The translations under genes were made by a program, and so were the position numbers. From Dyadobacter sp. SG02 (GTDB lineage: Bacteria > Bacteroidota > Bacteroidia > Cytophagales > Spirosomataceae), in contig NZ_FNYL01000009.1 of NCBI RefSeq assembly GCF_900109045.1, positions 1 through 64,000 of the forward strand: 64,000 bases of DNA. Reading direction: 5' to 3'. Each line of letters starts with the position of its first letter. The stretch's first letter is position 1. The notes under the pieces are model-generated. The model had not been told where the DNA came from and searched no databases. It was given only the letters and a program-made list of their open reading frames with translations. This document shows positions 39,170 to 49,062 of this stretch, piece after piece.

Positions 39170-39421
39170 AGCTCGCTCGGTGGTGCCAAGCCACTTGCTG
39201 GTGGCTTACTTTGCCCTCAATATCCGTTTTTACCTGATGACGGCACTCCGGACATGGGTCGCAGACAACAAATCAGTCAGCATGTAGCAGTCAGTGAAGA
39301 TGGTGTTATGATAGTAGCCCACTCGTTTGGTGCGTCCATGCTGCTGGCTTACTTTTCTGAATTCAAGGTCAAGCGAAAGGTCGCTGGAATTTTCTTCGAT
39401 AACCTTCCAGCGAGCAGCTGA
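39170..39421 (+). pseudogene. Small alpha/beta hydrolase (RBBP9-like) relic
   Basis: The readable part is YPFLPDDGTPD, then QQISQHVAVSEDGVMIVAHSFGASMLLAYFSEFKVKRKVAGIF, where HSFGAS is the nucleophile elbow (usually GHS). The N-terminal strand and the C-terminal Asp/His are missing, leaving about 80 of 180 residues. Confidence 0.7.
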
Positions 39422-39540
39422 GTCGCCGTACACTCTTGGCGTTAGAAGTCATGCTTATCGAAAGCGACACCATAGCCGTAATTGCGGAAAGCAATAACAA
39501 CTGCCGCATCCATGGGAATCAAGAAATTTAATCTGACACT

Positions 39541-40557
39541 TTACGGCATTCTTGGTACCTCCCAAACCTTGAATACCTGGTCGTTTATCAGCTTTTTTAC
39601 CTTACCATCCGGCCTTTTTACAAAATGAAGTTTCCAGTTATCGGCTTTCAAAAACAAGTCCGTTTCTGATGTGGCACCGAGTTCCCATTTGGGATTTCCG
39701 GGTAATTGCAAGTAGAATTTTCCGGCCTCGCGGCTGACGGTTAAATGCCATTTTTGATCGCCGTAGTTACCCACAAGTAGGTCACTTTGCGCGTCCGTGA
39801 GCTCTATTTCAGGTAATCGCTCCACTAATGGTGTGATTGCAGTGAACCAGAAACGGTGCCAGCCGGGCGAGCCCCAACTCAGCGTGATACCGGTCTGAAA
39901 AATAACGATTACCAACGTGCCAAACCAGGTGATGAAATGGATGCGCCTAAGGCTGAGCCAGTCGTAAATGAACAGCGGGATCAAAAGCATATCAAGATAA
40001 ATGAACCGCACAAAGACTGCTATTCCAAGACCTGGCAGAAATCTTATGCGATCAATGCCAGCCTGAATGACGATCAGCGTTGCCAGTAAAAGTAACCGTT
40101 TGTGCACGGCTGCCTGCTTTCGCACGAGCATTCCCCAGACAAAGAAAATCCCGAAAAGAATCAGTAAGTACAACTGAATGAACAGAATATCAAACTGCCC
40201 GCTGGATTCGGGCGGATTGTTGACGATCAATGCGCGAACAGTAATACCTACCAGCGACGCCCACACCAGAATGCCAAATACAAAGCCTATTGGCCCAAGC
40301 TGCCGGTGACGCTTCACATTATCCTTTGCGATCAGCAACGTTTGCGCCAGAAAAATCCCCAGCCAAGTAGTCATAATCAGACCATGAACGTGCAAAAACC
40401 AATGTAATTGGATGTTTTCCTGAGCGAACATCTGGTAATCCGGCACGAAACCGAGTGCAACCAGAATCGGGAAAAGAATAGCCATCGAAACAAAGAAGTA
40501 GCGGCCTTTTCGAATGTTAACGCTTCGGGGAGTCGTATTTTCCAGGGCAATTTCCAT
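39541..40557 (-). CDS. Membrane protein with a histidine-rich helix and a soluble C-terminal domain
   Basis: ATG at 40557; 338 residues. Seven hydrophobic segments within residues 20-240. The second has HWFLHVHGLIMTTWLGIFLAQTLL, with His positions that could bind heme or metal, as in some DUF2306-like proteins. The C-terminal 80 residues (LVGNYGDQKWHLTVSREAGKFYLQLPG) look like a small beta domain seen at the end of beta-lactamase-like proteins. The function is not known. Confidence 0.7.
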   Translation of the reverse strand: MEIALENTTPRSVNIRKGRYFFVSMAILFPILVALGFVPDYQMFAQENIQLHWFLHVHGLIMTTWLGIFLAQTLLIAKDNVKRHRQLGPIGFVFGILVWASLVGITVRALIVNNPPESSGQFDILFIQLYLLILFGIFFVWGMLVRKQAAVHKRLLLLATLIVIQAGIDRIRFLPGLGIAVFVRFIYLDMLLIPLFIYDWLSLRRIHFITWFGTLVIVIFQTGITLSWGSPGWHRFWFTAITPLVERLPEIELTDAQSDLLVGNYGDQKWHLTVSREAGKFYLQLPGNPKWELGATSETDLFLKADNWKLHFVKRPDGKVKKLINDQVFKVWEVPRMP

Positions 40558-40624
40558 GGTGCTGGCGAGAGGTTTGGTTGAATTCCAAGTAGATAAATGT
40601 GGATTCGCAGTAGGCAGTAAATTC

Positions 40625-40857
40625 TTAAAAACGGATTGTGACCAGTTGCAGCGCTATAATACCGAGAGAGCCGACGATGGTCACCTTTTGAATTCGCCTG
40701 CTGGTGATATAGTCGTAGATGTGTGAGAGAGAATATACCTGAAAAATTGCAGCGCGCTGTCGAATGCAAACCAGCAGACGGCCAGGATCACGATCGAGTA
40801 CGCAATGATCAGCATGAGCAGCAGCTTTTTGTCCTGGTCGGTTGAGTCGGTTTTCAT
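40625..40857 (-). pseudogene. Small two-helix membrane protein with a 2-base insertion
   Basis: ATG at 40857 (MKTDSTDQDKKLLLMLIIAY); an in-frame ATG at 40884 is also possible. The frame runs through helix one to FRYILSH and then shifts at CACACA near 40717-40723. With one CA removed it continues IYDYITSRRIQKVTIVGSLGIIALQL to the TAA at 40625-40627, about 76 residues in all. The 67 bases to the next gene on this strand allow cotranscription. A recent slip or sequence error. Confidence 0.5.
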
Positions 40858-40884
40858 GGTAGTTGAGACGATTGCAGATGTCAT

Positions 40885-41195
40885 TATAGTTCATCGTTTA
40901 TTTTGTAAAATTTCAAATGTCTTATTCCGGAATGAAGGACCATCATCGCGATGAGTAGAAAGTTCCTACTGAATAGTCTTACTTTCTGTTAAATGTGAAA
41001 CGGAGCATGCTGTAATGATTTTGTGAAGGTAATTACCCCGGGCAGTCATTAGTTAGCACAATTAGCCCTCAATATGGCAGGCTGGTAACATGCAGGAAAC
41101 GCAATTTTCTGATATGCATTAACACTGCAACGGTTGTAACAAATGCTGTAAAACTGGTAACCGGTGAGCTATAAACGTCAGTAAGTCTTCACAGC
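40885..41195. other. Gene-free stretch
   Basis: About 310 bases downstream of the hybrid regulator, with no gene. A single ACTGGTAACCGGTGA lies near 41153-41167 and resembles one half of repeat A. Confidence 0.4.
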
Positions 41196-44100
41196 TTAAA
41201 GTGTGCGGTCGAGTTCTGCAACAAATGCGGATGGTGTCTTGCCGAACTGTTCCTGGAAGCATTTGGAAAAGTAGGAATGCGAAGCGAAACCGACCTGATC
41301 GGCGATCTGAGATACGGTACCTGCGTTGGAAGATAACAGCTGGGCGGCGCGTTGAAGACGGATGGTCCGCATGAAGTCACTGGGAGAATGGCCTGTCAAT
41401 GCCTGCAGCTTGCGATATAGTTGCATCCGGCTCATGCCGATTTCCTTGCCAAACGTTTCTACATTGAAATTTTCATCAGACATATACTGCTCAATGATTG
41501 CCATCGCCCTACTTAAAAACTGTTCGTCTACGGAGGAAATCGCAATGCTAGCGGGCTGTAAAATAATCTCGCGAGTATATCTTTCTTTTAGCTGGCGCCG
41601 GCCCTCGATTAGGTTACCAACGCGGATGAGCAGTTCCCGCACCTCAAACGGTTTAGTCAGATAATCATCGGCGCCCGTGCCCAGCCCCTGCAATTTATTC
41701 TCAACCGAAGTTTTGGCAGTAAGTAAAATGACAGGTATGTGACTTGTATTCTGGTCACTTTTCAAGCGCTGGCAAACATCCAGACCATCCATTTTAATAC
41801 CCGCCTGGGATGGCATCATGATATCCGAAATGATCAGATCCGGGATTTGTTCCTGAGCGAGTCTGTAACCTTCGGCACCATTGACTGCTTCAATAACCCG
41901 ATAAATCCCATGTTCTGTTAGTGAGCGCTTTATAAAATCACGAAGATCCGTATGATCTTCTATGACCAGAACCAGTGGAATGCCAGGACTTAAATCCGAA
42001 CTTTCCTGTATGATCTTTTCCGAAATACTCACCTCAATGTTTTCATGGAACTGACTGTTTTTTGCAATAACTGGCACCGTATTTAACTGGCCAGTTTGCG
42101 CTGAATGAAGCATTTCTAGCGGTAACAAGACCACAAATTCACTGCCCAGACCGGGCGTGCTGGACACCTTGATGGTACCATGATGTAATTCCACCAGATC
42201 ACGTGTGAGCGCCAGACCGATCCCCGAGCCTTCATGATCGCGACCGACTGAATGATCTATTTGATAAAACCGATAAAAAATCCGTTCGAGCTGATCAGCC
42301 GAAATCCCAGTTCCATTGTCCTTGATTTTTATTTCAGCCCAAATGGTTGGTTTGTCAGAAGATTTTTGCTGAATCTCTGAAACTGGCGATAGTTGCAGTG
42401 ACACTAAAATTTGCCCATTGTCCTGCGTAAACTTAAATGCATTGGAAAGCAAGTTGTTCAATACTTTTTCCAGCTTATCCGCATCAAATTGCAACCAGAG
42501 ACTTCCTTCCGGCGTCGCTACCTGAAATTGAATTCGACGTCTTTCCGCAAGAGAATGGAACGAGCCGGCGACACGATTTACGAAATGGATCAGGTCGCCA
42601 GGTTGCGTATCGAGCGGCATTTTGCCCGCTTCCAGCCTGGAAAGATCAAGTAACTGATTGACCAGATGCAACAGGCTTTTGCCGTTCCTCAGCATGCTCC
42701 GGAACTGGGGAGCATACGGATCATTTTCAGCCATATTTGAAAGCCAATATTCTAATGGGCTCAGAATGAGCGTCAATGGCGTTCGAAATTCATGGGTTAC
42801 ATTGGTAAAGAAATCGGATTTTAGCCGGTCCATTTCCAGTAATTGCTGCGCTTTGATCTCACGGATTTTCAATGCGTTTTTTGCGCGTTCGCGAAGTAAC
42901 AAAACTTGCCAGCCGCCAAAGAAAAGCCCGGCCAGCATTAGGGCATACATTATATAAGCCCAGCCCGTTCGCCACCATGGAGGCGAGATCAGGACAGACA
43001 TTGACTTTTCAACCCATATGCCATCGCTGTTGGCTGCCCTAACCCGGAATTTATAACTTCCCGGTGGCACATTGGAATAATCAGCCGTTCGTACCGCGCT
43101 GATCGGATGCCATTCAAGATCGTAGCCTTCAAGCTTATAGGTATACAAATGCAGTTCCGGATGCCGGAAATCGATGGCCGCAAAATCGATGGAAAAGACA
43201 TTCTGATGATGAGCCAGACCCAGGGACCCGCTGGCAGGCCTGATGACACGGTTATGTACACGAAAAGCGGCAAAATGAAGTAATGGCGCGATCGGGCGAT
43301 GCTTCAATAATTCTTGCGGGTGGAAATGGAAATATCTGTCCATACTACCGAAATAAATGCTGCCATCCAGCCTTTTGTAGCTGCCGCCAAAAAAGAAATC
43401 TTCACCGGGCGAGATGCCGTAATTGGTACCAAATAGCCGAAAAGAGCGCCGGTTAGCACTTATTGCCCCAATACCATTCGTGACGGCTAACCACAGGTTT
43501 TTGTGATTATCCTCGATTAATGCCTTTACAAATGGAAGCGATTTGCCGGTGCCGGGATCATTGAAGGCTACAAAAATACCGCGTTTGCGATCGTAGTAAT
43601 GTAGTCCGGCTGTGGACGCCACCCACAAAGTACCTGCGGCATCTTCTATGAGCTGGGTCACAATAGCCCATGGCAAAAAATGTCTGAATTTTCCCATTTT
43701 CCGGTCCATCAGGTTCAACCCGCCGCTGTTTGTCCCCACCCAAAAAGAGCCTGTATGGTCTTCAAGTACAGCCAGAACGTAATTGTTGCTAATCGAGGTA
43801 CTGTCATGTGCATCGTGCCGGTAATGTACAAATTTTCCGGAACGGGTGTCCAGCTTATCCAGACCTCCCGCTGTAAGCACCCAGTTTGTACCCGCCCGGT
43901 CCTGATAGTAGCCGGCCGCCTCACCCGGACTTATGCTCGACACATTAGTTGAATCGTGCAGGTAATGCGTGAATTTCCCCTTCGAATGCCCGCCTGCCGG
44001 CGGCTCATATCGATATAGCCCATTGTTCCAGGTAGAAATCCAGCGGTTTCCTTGTCTGTCGCGGTTTAGCCGTGTTACGTGATCGCTCATCAGCGAGGTT

Positions 44101-45368
44101 TGCTTTGCAGCCTTGGCAAGCCATTCAGCGGCATTTTTTGAGACAAAATCGCCGGTTAGCAGGCCCGCAATCGACCCGATCCACAACGTGCCTGTCGAAT
44201 CTTCCTCAAAAAAATGAACGCCTGAGCGCGTTTTCACTTCTGAAATCGGGCTCTCCTTCGTCGTGATTTTGATTAAATGCCCCGGTATGGTCCCCATCCA
44301 AAGCGTACCGTCCCGGGTGCGGCACGCCGAAAGAAGGTTAAAATCGGGCATGCCACTTTCTACGGCTTTGTACCAGGTTACCAGGCCAGATTTTGGATCG
44401 TAACGGTTTGCCCCGGCATCGAGTGTTCCAATCCAGATACCGCGTGCCGGGTCTTCCAGGATAAACCGGATCCCGGTTGTGGAAAAAGAACGCAAGTTTT
44501 TCTCTTTGGGAAACGGGCGACTGAGCCTGCCGGGATGTGCTTCCTGAAAAGAGTGCCGGGTGAATTTTCCGGTTTTTCGATTAAAAGTATGTAAGCCGTC
44601 GCCGCCTGTCCCCACCCAGAATGTACCTCGGCTGTCCTCAAAAATGGCAAATATCCGGTTCTCGATCAGGCTGTTCGGATCGCCGGGATTATGCAGGTAC
44701 CGTGTGAATGTGGATGTTTTCCGGTCGAGTCTGTTCAGGCCACCTTCCATTGGCTTCATGCCGCCCTGATCGCCCGTCCCGACCCAAATTGTGCCTTCTT
44801 TGTCCTCGAAAATAGTCGCAACTTGCGGGTGACTTATCGTTTTTGGATTTTTCGCAACTGACTTAAAAGGAATAAATCTACTCGTAGGCTTGTCAAAAAG
44901 GTATAATCCACCCACTGTACCAACCCAGAGATTCCCCAGACGATCTTCCAGCAATGCACTGATTGCATTGTCTTCGTATTTGTATTCTTTGCTTTTAACA
45001 ACCTGATAATGGGTAATTTTTCCGGTTTCCGGGTCGAGGCGATCCAGCCCCGCACTCCATCCGCCGATCCAGATCAGCCCGTCGCGCGTTGGACAGATAC
45101 TTCTTACCTGGTCGCCAGCAAGCGAATTTGCGTTTTTCGGATCGTGCTGGTAAACCGTCCAATTGTAGCCATCATACCGAAGCAGTCCCGAGCCGGTCGC
45201 AAGCCAGAGATATCCCCGGGTGTCCTGACGAATGTCGGCGATCTCATGCGGATCAATACCTGGCGGCATACTAACCGACTCTATAATGGTGGTTTGGGCA
45301 AAAAGACTTGCTCCTCTGTAAAAGGAGAATGAGAGAGTGAACAAGAGCAAGACAGCGAACCTGATCAT
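41196..45368 (-). CDS. Hybrid two-component system regulator (HTCS)
   Basis: ATG at 45368 (MIRFAVLLLFTLSF); a TTG five codons before is less likely. About 1,390 residues. Signal peptide to about 25; two seven-bladed propellers of regulator repeats (about 30-700; many LWVGT, GLNRLD, FTHYLHD phrases); Y_Y_Y domain (about 740-805); one membrane helix (about 815-833); histidine kinase with THEFRTPLTLI and NLLSNAFKF; receiver with SDIMMP; and a C-terminal AraC domain (SRMQLYRKLQALTGHSP...). The receiver has an extra SQAGIK between DIMMP and KMDG. HTCS proteins sense oligosaccharides in the periplasm and activate polysaccharide loci; no SusCD pair lies within 10 kb, so the target is elsewhere. Confidence 0.93.
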   Translation of the reverse strand: MIRFAVLLLFTLSFSFYRGASLFAQTTIIESVSMPPGIDPHEIADIRQDTRGYLWLATGSGLLRYDGYNWTVYQHDPKNANSLAGDQVRSICPTRDGLIWIGGWSAGLDRLDPETGKITHYQVVKSKEYKYEDNAISALLEDRLGNLWVGTVGGLYLFDKPTSRFIPFKSVAKNPKTISHPQVATIFEDKEGTIWVGTGDQGGMKPMEGGLNRLDRKTSTFTRYLHNPGDPNSLIENRIFAIFEDSRGTFWVGTGGDGLHTFNRKTGKFTRHSFQEAHPGRLSRPFPKEKNLRSFSTTGIRFILEDPARGIWIGTLDAGANRYDPKSGLVTWYKAVESGMPDFNLLSACRTRDGTLWMGTIPGHLIKITTKESPISEVKTRSGVHFFEEDSTGTLWIGSIAGLLTGDFVSKNAAEWLAKAAKQTSLMSDHVTRLNRDRQGNRWISTWNNGLYRYEPPAGGHSKGKFTHYLHDSTNVSSISPGEAAGYYQDRAGTNWVLTAGGLDKLDTRSGKFVHYRHDAHDSTSISNNYVLAVLEDHTGSFWVGTNSGGLNLMDRKMGKFRHFLPWAIVTQLIEDAAGTLWVASTAGLHYYDRKRGIFVAFNDPGTGKSLPFVKALIEDNHKNLWLAVTNGIGAISANRRSFRLFGTNYGISPGEDFFFGGSYKRLDGSIYFGSMDRYFHFHPQELLKHRPIAPLLHFAAFRVHNRVIRPASGSLGLAHHQNVFSIDFAAIDFRHPELHLYTYKLEGYDLEWHPISAVRTADYSNVPPGSYKFRVRAANSDGIWVEKSMSVLISPPWWRTGWAYIMYALMLAGLFFGGWQVLLLRERAKNALKIREIKAQQLLEMDRLKSDFFTNVTHEFRTPLTLILSPLEYWLSNMAENDPYAPQFRSMLRNGKSLLHLVNQLLDLSRLEAGKMPLDTQPGDLIHFVNRVAGSFHSLAERRRIQFQVATPEGSLWLQFDADKLEKVLNNLLSNAFKFTQDNGQILVSLQLSPVSEIQQKSSDKPTIWAEIKIKDNGTGISADQLERIFYRFYQIDHSVGRDHEGSGIGLALTRDLVELHHGTIKVSSTPGLGSEFVVLLPLEMLHSAQTGQLNTVPVIAKNSQFHENIEVSISEKIIQESSDLSPGIPLVLVIEDHTDLRDFIKRSLTEHGIYRVIEAVNGAEGYRLAQEQIPDLIISDIMMPSQAGIKMDGLDVCQRLKSDQNTSHIPVILLTAKTSVENKLQGLGTGADDYLTKPFEVRELLIRVGNLIEGRRQLKERYTREIILQPASIAISSVDEQFLSRAMAIIEQYMSDENFNVETFGKEIGMSRMQLYRKLQALTGHSPSDFMRTIRLQRAAQLLSSNAGTVSQIADQVGFASHSYFSKCFQEQFGKTPSAFVAELDRTL

Positions 45369-45982
45369 GATGACGGTCAGCAAGATTTACTATCAATCTA
45401 GTTCCTTTTTATCGAAACCAGGTACATTCATGCAGAAAATTAGTTACTGGTATAACACAGCTTTGAGATATTTAAGGGTGCGTGAGTTATACACTCACCG
45501 TGTTAGATTCAATCTAAGTTTAGGCGTTTTCCGAATCCAGGATATTTTTCGGTTATCGTCCAAGCGCGGGCCGAAATTGAAAAACACTTTGTGGTATTAC
45601 AATCCAATTTAATCGCACGACACCTGTGAAATCCAAAAATGCCTACCTGGGCTTGCCCTTCTCGCATTCGAAACCAAAGCCCCGAAAAATGGCCGGCATG
45701 AGCCGAGCGCTGCCGGGCGACTTCGACGAATTGGTGGCGATTCTCGAAAAGAAGGCAAAAAAGAGGCCGTTCGAAAGGCGCGCTACCTAACTATTTATTA
45801 CAATTGTCTCAATTACTTTTACGGCAATACTGAAGTGAATCCGAAAAGCGGCACACATACCTTAGAGAACTGTTGACAGTATGGCTGTAACCTGACAAAT
45901 TATAAAATAGATTGCTCAACGGGTCTACCACTCCCCATTTACTGATACACGCCGGCAGCCAAGCCTGTAAACAAGCCAGAGT
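45369..45982. other. Gene-free stretch
   Basis: About 600 bases. A plus-strand reading at 45630-45790 (KNAYLGLPFSHSKP, DFDELVAILEKKAKKRPF) may be debris of an unrecognised gene. Nothing else seen. Confidence 0.4.
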
Positions 45983-47020
45983 TCATTTCGAAGGCAGAAT
46001 GAACTTGGCCAGTATATCAAAGGCTTGCTTGGCTACGCGGCTGCCAAAGTTGCCTTGTGTGAATACCACGACAAGCTGCAGTTGCTTGATAATGATGATG
46101 TACTGCCCGCCATTCCCTGAAGCAAAAACCATTGTATAACTGCCCGTTTGTGTCTTGATCACTTCATTGTACCATTGGTAACCATAGTAGGCAGGCTGTG
46201 GCATGGCGGCAGTCGAGCGGCTGGTTTTCACAAAAGAGCCTTCGGGAATCAGTATTTCTGCGCGGGTTGACTCGCGTATCCACTCGCGGGAGACAATCTG
46301 CTTTCCACGGAATTCGCCCCGATTAAGTACCATCTCTCCGACTTTGAGCATATCCTCAGGTCTGATGTAAAAAGATCCAGCGGTCATGCCATGCCCGCTC
46401 GGGTCAATCGTCCATTTATAGTTCGTGATGTCCAGCTCCGAAAAAAGATGGTCTTTGGCAAAACGCATGACTGACATACCGCTGGCTTTCTCAATAATAC
46501 CGCTTAGGATCATGGAGGCGCAGGATGTGTAGGCCCACACCGCCCCCGGTGCATTTTTCATTGGAAGTGCGAGCGAGAATTTAACCCAGTCTGAGGCGTT
46601 CTCCATTTCAGACTCACAGTCATGGGTATTGTTCCATTCCTCGCAATCCAACCCGGTGCGCATTTCAAGCACGTTTCTGATGGTCATTTGCCGTTTGAGT
46701 GGGTCAGAGTTGAATGCCGTGTCCTGGGGAAAAAAGGCACATACTTTCTGATCCACATTCTTGATCAACCCCTTATCTATCGCGATTCCTACCAGCAAGC
46801 TGGTGATGGATTTAAAAGAAGAGCGGGTGTCATGCAGTGAATCCCGGCGATATCCATTGAAATATCGTTCGTAGATGGTTTTACCGTTTTGAAAAACAAG
46901 TACGCTATGCACCTTCGGGTAGATACCGTCCGTGATAGCCTGCTCCATTTGCGCGAAGCGCTGTTGAGCGCTTGAGCTAATCGATATAGTTACCAGTAGT
47001 AGGGAAATGATTAATTTCAT
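45983..47020 (-). CDS. Serine beta-lactamase-like hydrolase, exported
   Basis: ATG at 47020; signal peptide about 18 residues (ISSSAQ). 345 residues. Class C/DD-peptidase fold: SxxK nucleophile in TRSSFKSITS, then VRNVLEMRTGLDCEEW, YTSC as the YxN position, and FASGNGGQYIII as the third box. Members include esterases, peptidases and true beta-lactamases; the Tyr-Thr-Ser in place of YxN argues against a typical AmpC. Periplasmic. Confidence 0.85.
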   Translation of the reverse strand: MKLIISLLLVTISISSSAQQRFAQMEQAITDGIYPKVHSVLVFQNGKTIYERYFNGYRRDSLHDTRSSFKSITSLLVGIAIDKGLIKNVDQKVCAFFPQDTAFNSDPLKRQMTIRNVLEMRTGLDCEEWNNTHDCESEMENASDWVKFSLALPMKNAPGAVWAYTSCASMILSGIIEKASGMSVMRFAKDHLFSELDITNYKWTIDPSGHGMTAGSFYIRPEDMLKVGEMVLNRGEFRGKQIVSREWIRESTRAEILIPEGSFVKTSRSTAAMPQPAYYGYQWYNEVIKTQTGSYTMVFASGNGGQYIIIIKQLQLVVVFTQGNFGSRVAKQAFDILAKFILPSK

Positions 47021-47243
47021 AAGAGTAAATTACGAAATTGAAACATTTGCTTAATCCAAGTATTGGAATTAAGTTAAAAAATAAGTCTGGTGAGTAGAGC
47101 TTTCATCTTGTATAAATTTTTATAGATGAAGATAATATTTTCGGCGTAAAGGTTGGATTCACATGTACAGTCCAAGCAATTGGGTACAATCTCACAAATC
47201 CCTGATCATTTGATGACAAATTTACCTGCCATATCATACATTG

Positions 47244-47657
47244 TTAAATTTCGACAGGCAAGATATATTTCACTCGGATGGGCTTGCCAGATTGGCGTCC
47301 CGGAATCCAATTTGGCATTAATTTGGCTACTCGTAATACCTCCTGATCAACTTCCGGACCTTGGCCTTTTACAATTAATACATCTTGCAAGCTGCCGTCA
47401 GTATTTACTATTAATGATACAAAGACCCTTCTTCTTTTGATAGACTTAGGTATTCTAAGATTTCTGAAAAAAAATCTACTTCGTTCAAGGCTGCCTCCTG
47501 GAAACTCGGGCTGCTTCTCGACCACCATAAAAACCGGTTCTGTGGACTGTTGTGCAGTTTCAGTTTTAAGCTCCTTCGTCTGAGCAACTACTAGGGTGGA
47601 TATTCCAAGTGTGGCAGCAATCGCAAAAAAAGCCGCTCTTATTATCAAATTTATCAT
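47244..47657 (-). CDS. TonB C-terminal-domain protein
   Basis: ATG at 47657; a hydrophobic N-terminus (IIRAAFFAIAATLGISTLVVAQ) serves as signal or anchor. After QPEFPGG comes the TonB-like domain: IPKSIKRRRVFVSLIVNTDGSLQDVLIVKG, VDQEVLRVAKLMPNWIPG and KPIRVKYILPVEI. 137 residues, without a long Pro-rich spacer, so it is probably not a full energy transducer. Such short forms are common in Bacteroidota. Confidence 0.8.
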   Translation of the reverse strand: MINLIIRAAFFAIAATLGISTLVVAQTKELKTETAQQSTEPVFMVVEKQPEFPGGSLERSRFFFRNLRIPKSIKRRRVFVSLIVNTDGSLQDVLIVKGQGPEVDQEVLRVAKLMPNWIPGRQSGKPIRVKYILPVEI

Positions 47658-48310
47658 ATCATTGTAGCGGTTGAATTGAGTAAATATATAATAAAATTAT
47701 ATATTGTCTTAATGGGCCGATTGCAAAGCGTTGGCAGGCCGTTGTAGCGGGCGTTGATCGAGTGGGCATAATGCTTCCCCCAGACTTTTGAAGTAGTGAC
47801 AATTCTCGCCGGGCGCTGCGTCTGAAATGCATTAATATGTTTTCTGCTTCAATGATTTAAATATCAACCACCGAAAATTGAAAAAAAGGATTGTCTCAGA
47901 TAACGTAGGTGAGTGTTGCACAACTTGCGGTCTTACAATCAAGGGCGGTTTGATCATTAAGTATCAGTTTGAAAATTACGCAGAAGGTTGGGCAAAAGTC
48001 TTCCATCCGCGTCCACGACAACGTCGTGAGCTCTTGTAAAAGTAGGTTCACCACAGGACCGAAGCTTTTGAGTTGTGCAACAGCCCCCTGGTTTTCTGAG
48101 ACGATCGCGTCAATTTGCCGCAAGCTGCCAGTTGATGCAACAACGGTAAGTCGAATTTTTAAGTGTGCTGACTGATGGTTCACCTATCAACTGTATTGAG
48201 GCATCTGAGCAGCCGCTGTCACATTTTACCCAGGTTATTTGAGACGATACAGGCTAGCTAGTAAACAATCGAGGTCTTAGCCTTTCGGTTGTATATCCTA
48301 AAATCAAAAG
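47658..48310. other. Gene-free stretch with repeat B copy 1
   Basis: About 650 bases. Holds repeat B (48181-48232) 78 bases before the next gene. The open minus-strand frame at 47896-48183 overlaps the repeat and has no family features. Confidence 0.45.
48181..48232. repeat. Intergenic repeat B, copy 1
   Basis: CACCTATCAA (48181-48190), a 21-base spacer, and a 21-base stretch at 48212-48232 beginning GCCGCTGTCAC. The other copy has identical ends and spacing. Both lie upstream of plus-strand genes of the accessory type. Confidence 0.75.
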
Positions 48311-48694
48311 ATGTTGGTAGCTCTTGATCGACAGCTAGAGAAACTGGCTATGCTTTGGAGTATTGAAGCAGGTCTGTTTGGCCTGTATCAGTTGTTTGAA
48401 AACATAAATCACTATGCTTTTTTGACACTCCCTGAGAAATACTCTGTTGTTTACACCTTGCTCCGGGAACTCTTGTTCGAAGAACTAGCTGTCCTAGAAG
48501 AATTTACTGACCCCCACCTCACAACCAAGGTGAGGGACGTGGAAGCAGGCTATTTTTTGCCTATTCTTGACAATCCCAGATCGTGGGATTTAAATGCGCG
48601 CCCCACCTATACATTACGACTGACCTTGAAAGGTGAAGAGTTCATGGATAGGTATCCTGATGAATTAAAGCAGTTAGAAGAAAGAAGTAGATAA
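48311..48694 (+). CDS. Small helical protein of unknown function
   Basis: ATG at 48311; 127 residues, no signal. Features: MLVALDRQLEKLAMLWSIEAGLFGLYQLF, VVYTLLRELLFEELAVLEEF and a C-terminus with FMDRYPDELKQLEERS. Acidic and helical, again like an immunity or regulatory protein. Repeat B lies 78 bases upstream. Confidence 0.6.
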   Translation: MLVALDRQLEKLAMLWSIEAGLFGLYQLFENINHYAFLTLPEKYSVVYTLLRELLFEELAVLEEFTDPHLTTKVRDVEAGYFLPILDNPRSWDLNARPTYTLRLTLKGEEFMDRYPDELKQLEERSR

Positions 48695-48774
48695 TTTTAA
48701 GCACCGAATTGGCGGGGTAGCGAACGCCTCAATTAAGGAGGTTATTTGAGGCAATGACATGTTTATGATTCTAT

Positions 48775-48996
48775 TTACTTTTTCTCAGCACATTCACCCA
48801 TTACAAATGCTTCGATGCCATGGGCCCGGGCTTCGCAGTCATTACTATATGTCTTCCCATTGCAGCCGCACACTGGGTTGTAGACTGTGTAGCACCCAGA
48901 ATTGTCTCTCGGCTTCTCAGCGCAATTCCGATTTATTTCCTTTTCGCTACATCCGATTAGCATCAATAGAATTGGGTGATACAATTTAAGGGTCAT
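48775..48996 (-). CDS. Kazal-type protease-inhibitor lipoprotein
   Basis: ATG at 48996; 73 residues. Lipobox LLMLIGC at about 10-16. The mature part has the Kazal/follistatin pattern: C-x6-GC-YTVYNPVCGCNGKTYSNDCEARAHGI...GEC, with six Cys for three disulfides. Kazal domains block serine proteases; in Bacteroidota similar small lipoproteins are found but little studied. It could guard the cell surface against proteases of predators, hosts or its own subtilisins (inference). Confidence 0.85.
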   Translation of the reverse strand: MTLKLYHPILLMLIGCSEKEINRNCAEKPRDNSGCYTVYNPVCGCNGKTYSNDCEARAHGIEAFVMGECAEKK

Positions 48997-49062
48997 GTTC
49001 TTTCATATTAAATCTTTGAAATATCAAAAGTGACGCTTATTCAACGAGAATGGTTGCAATTC

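Noticed and set aside
41150..41170. Single GGTAACC near 41155 as a fourth copy of repeat A
   Set aside because: Only one half of the direct repeat and none of the flanking sequence is present.
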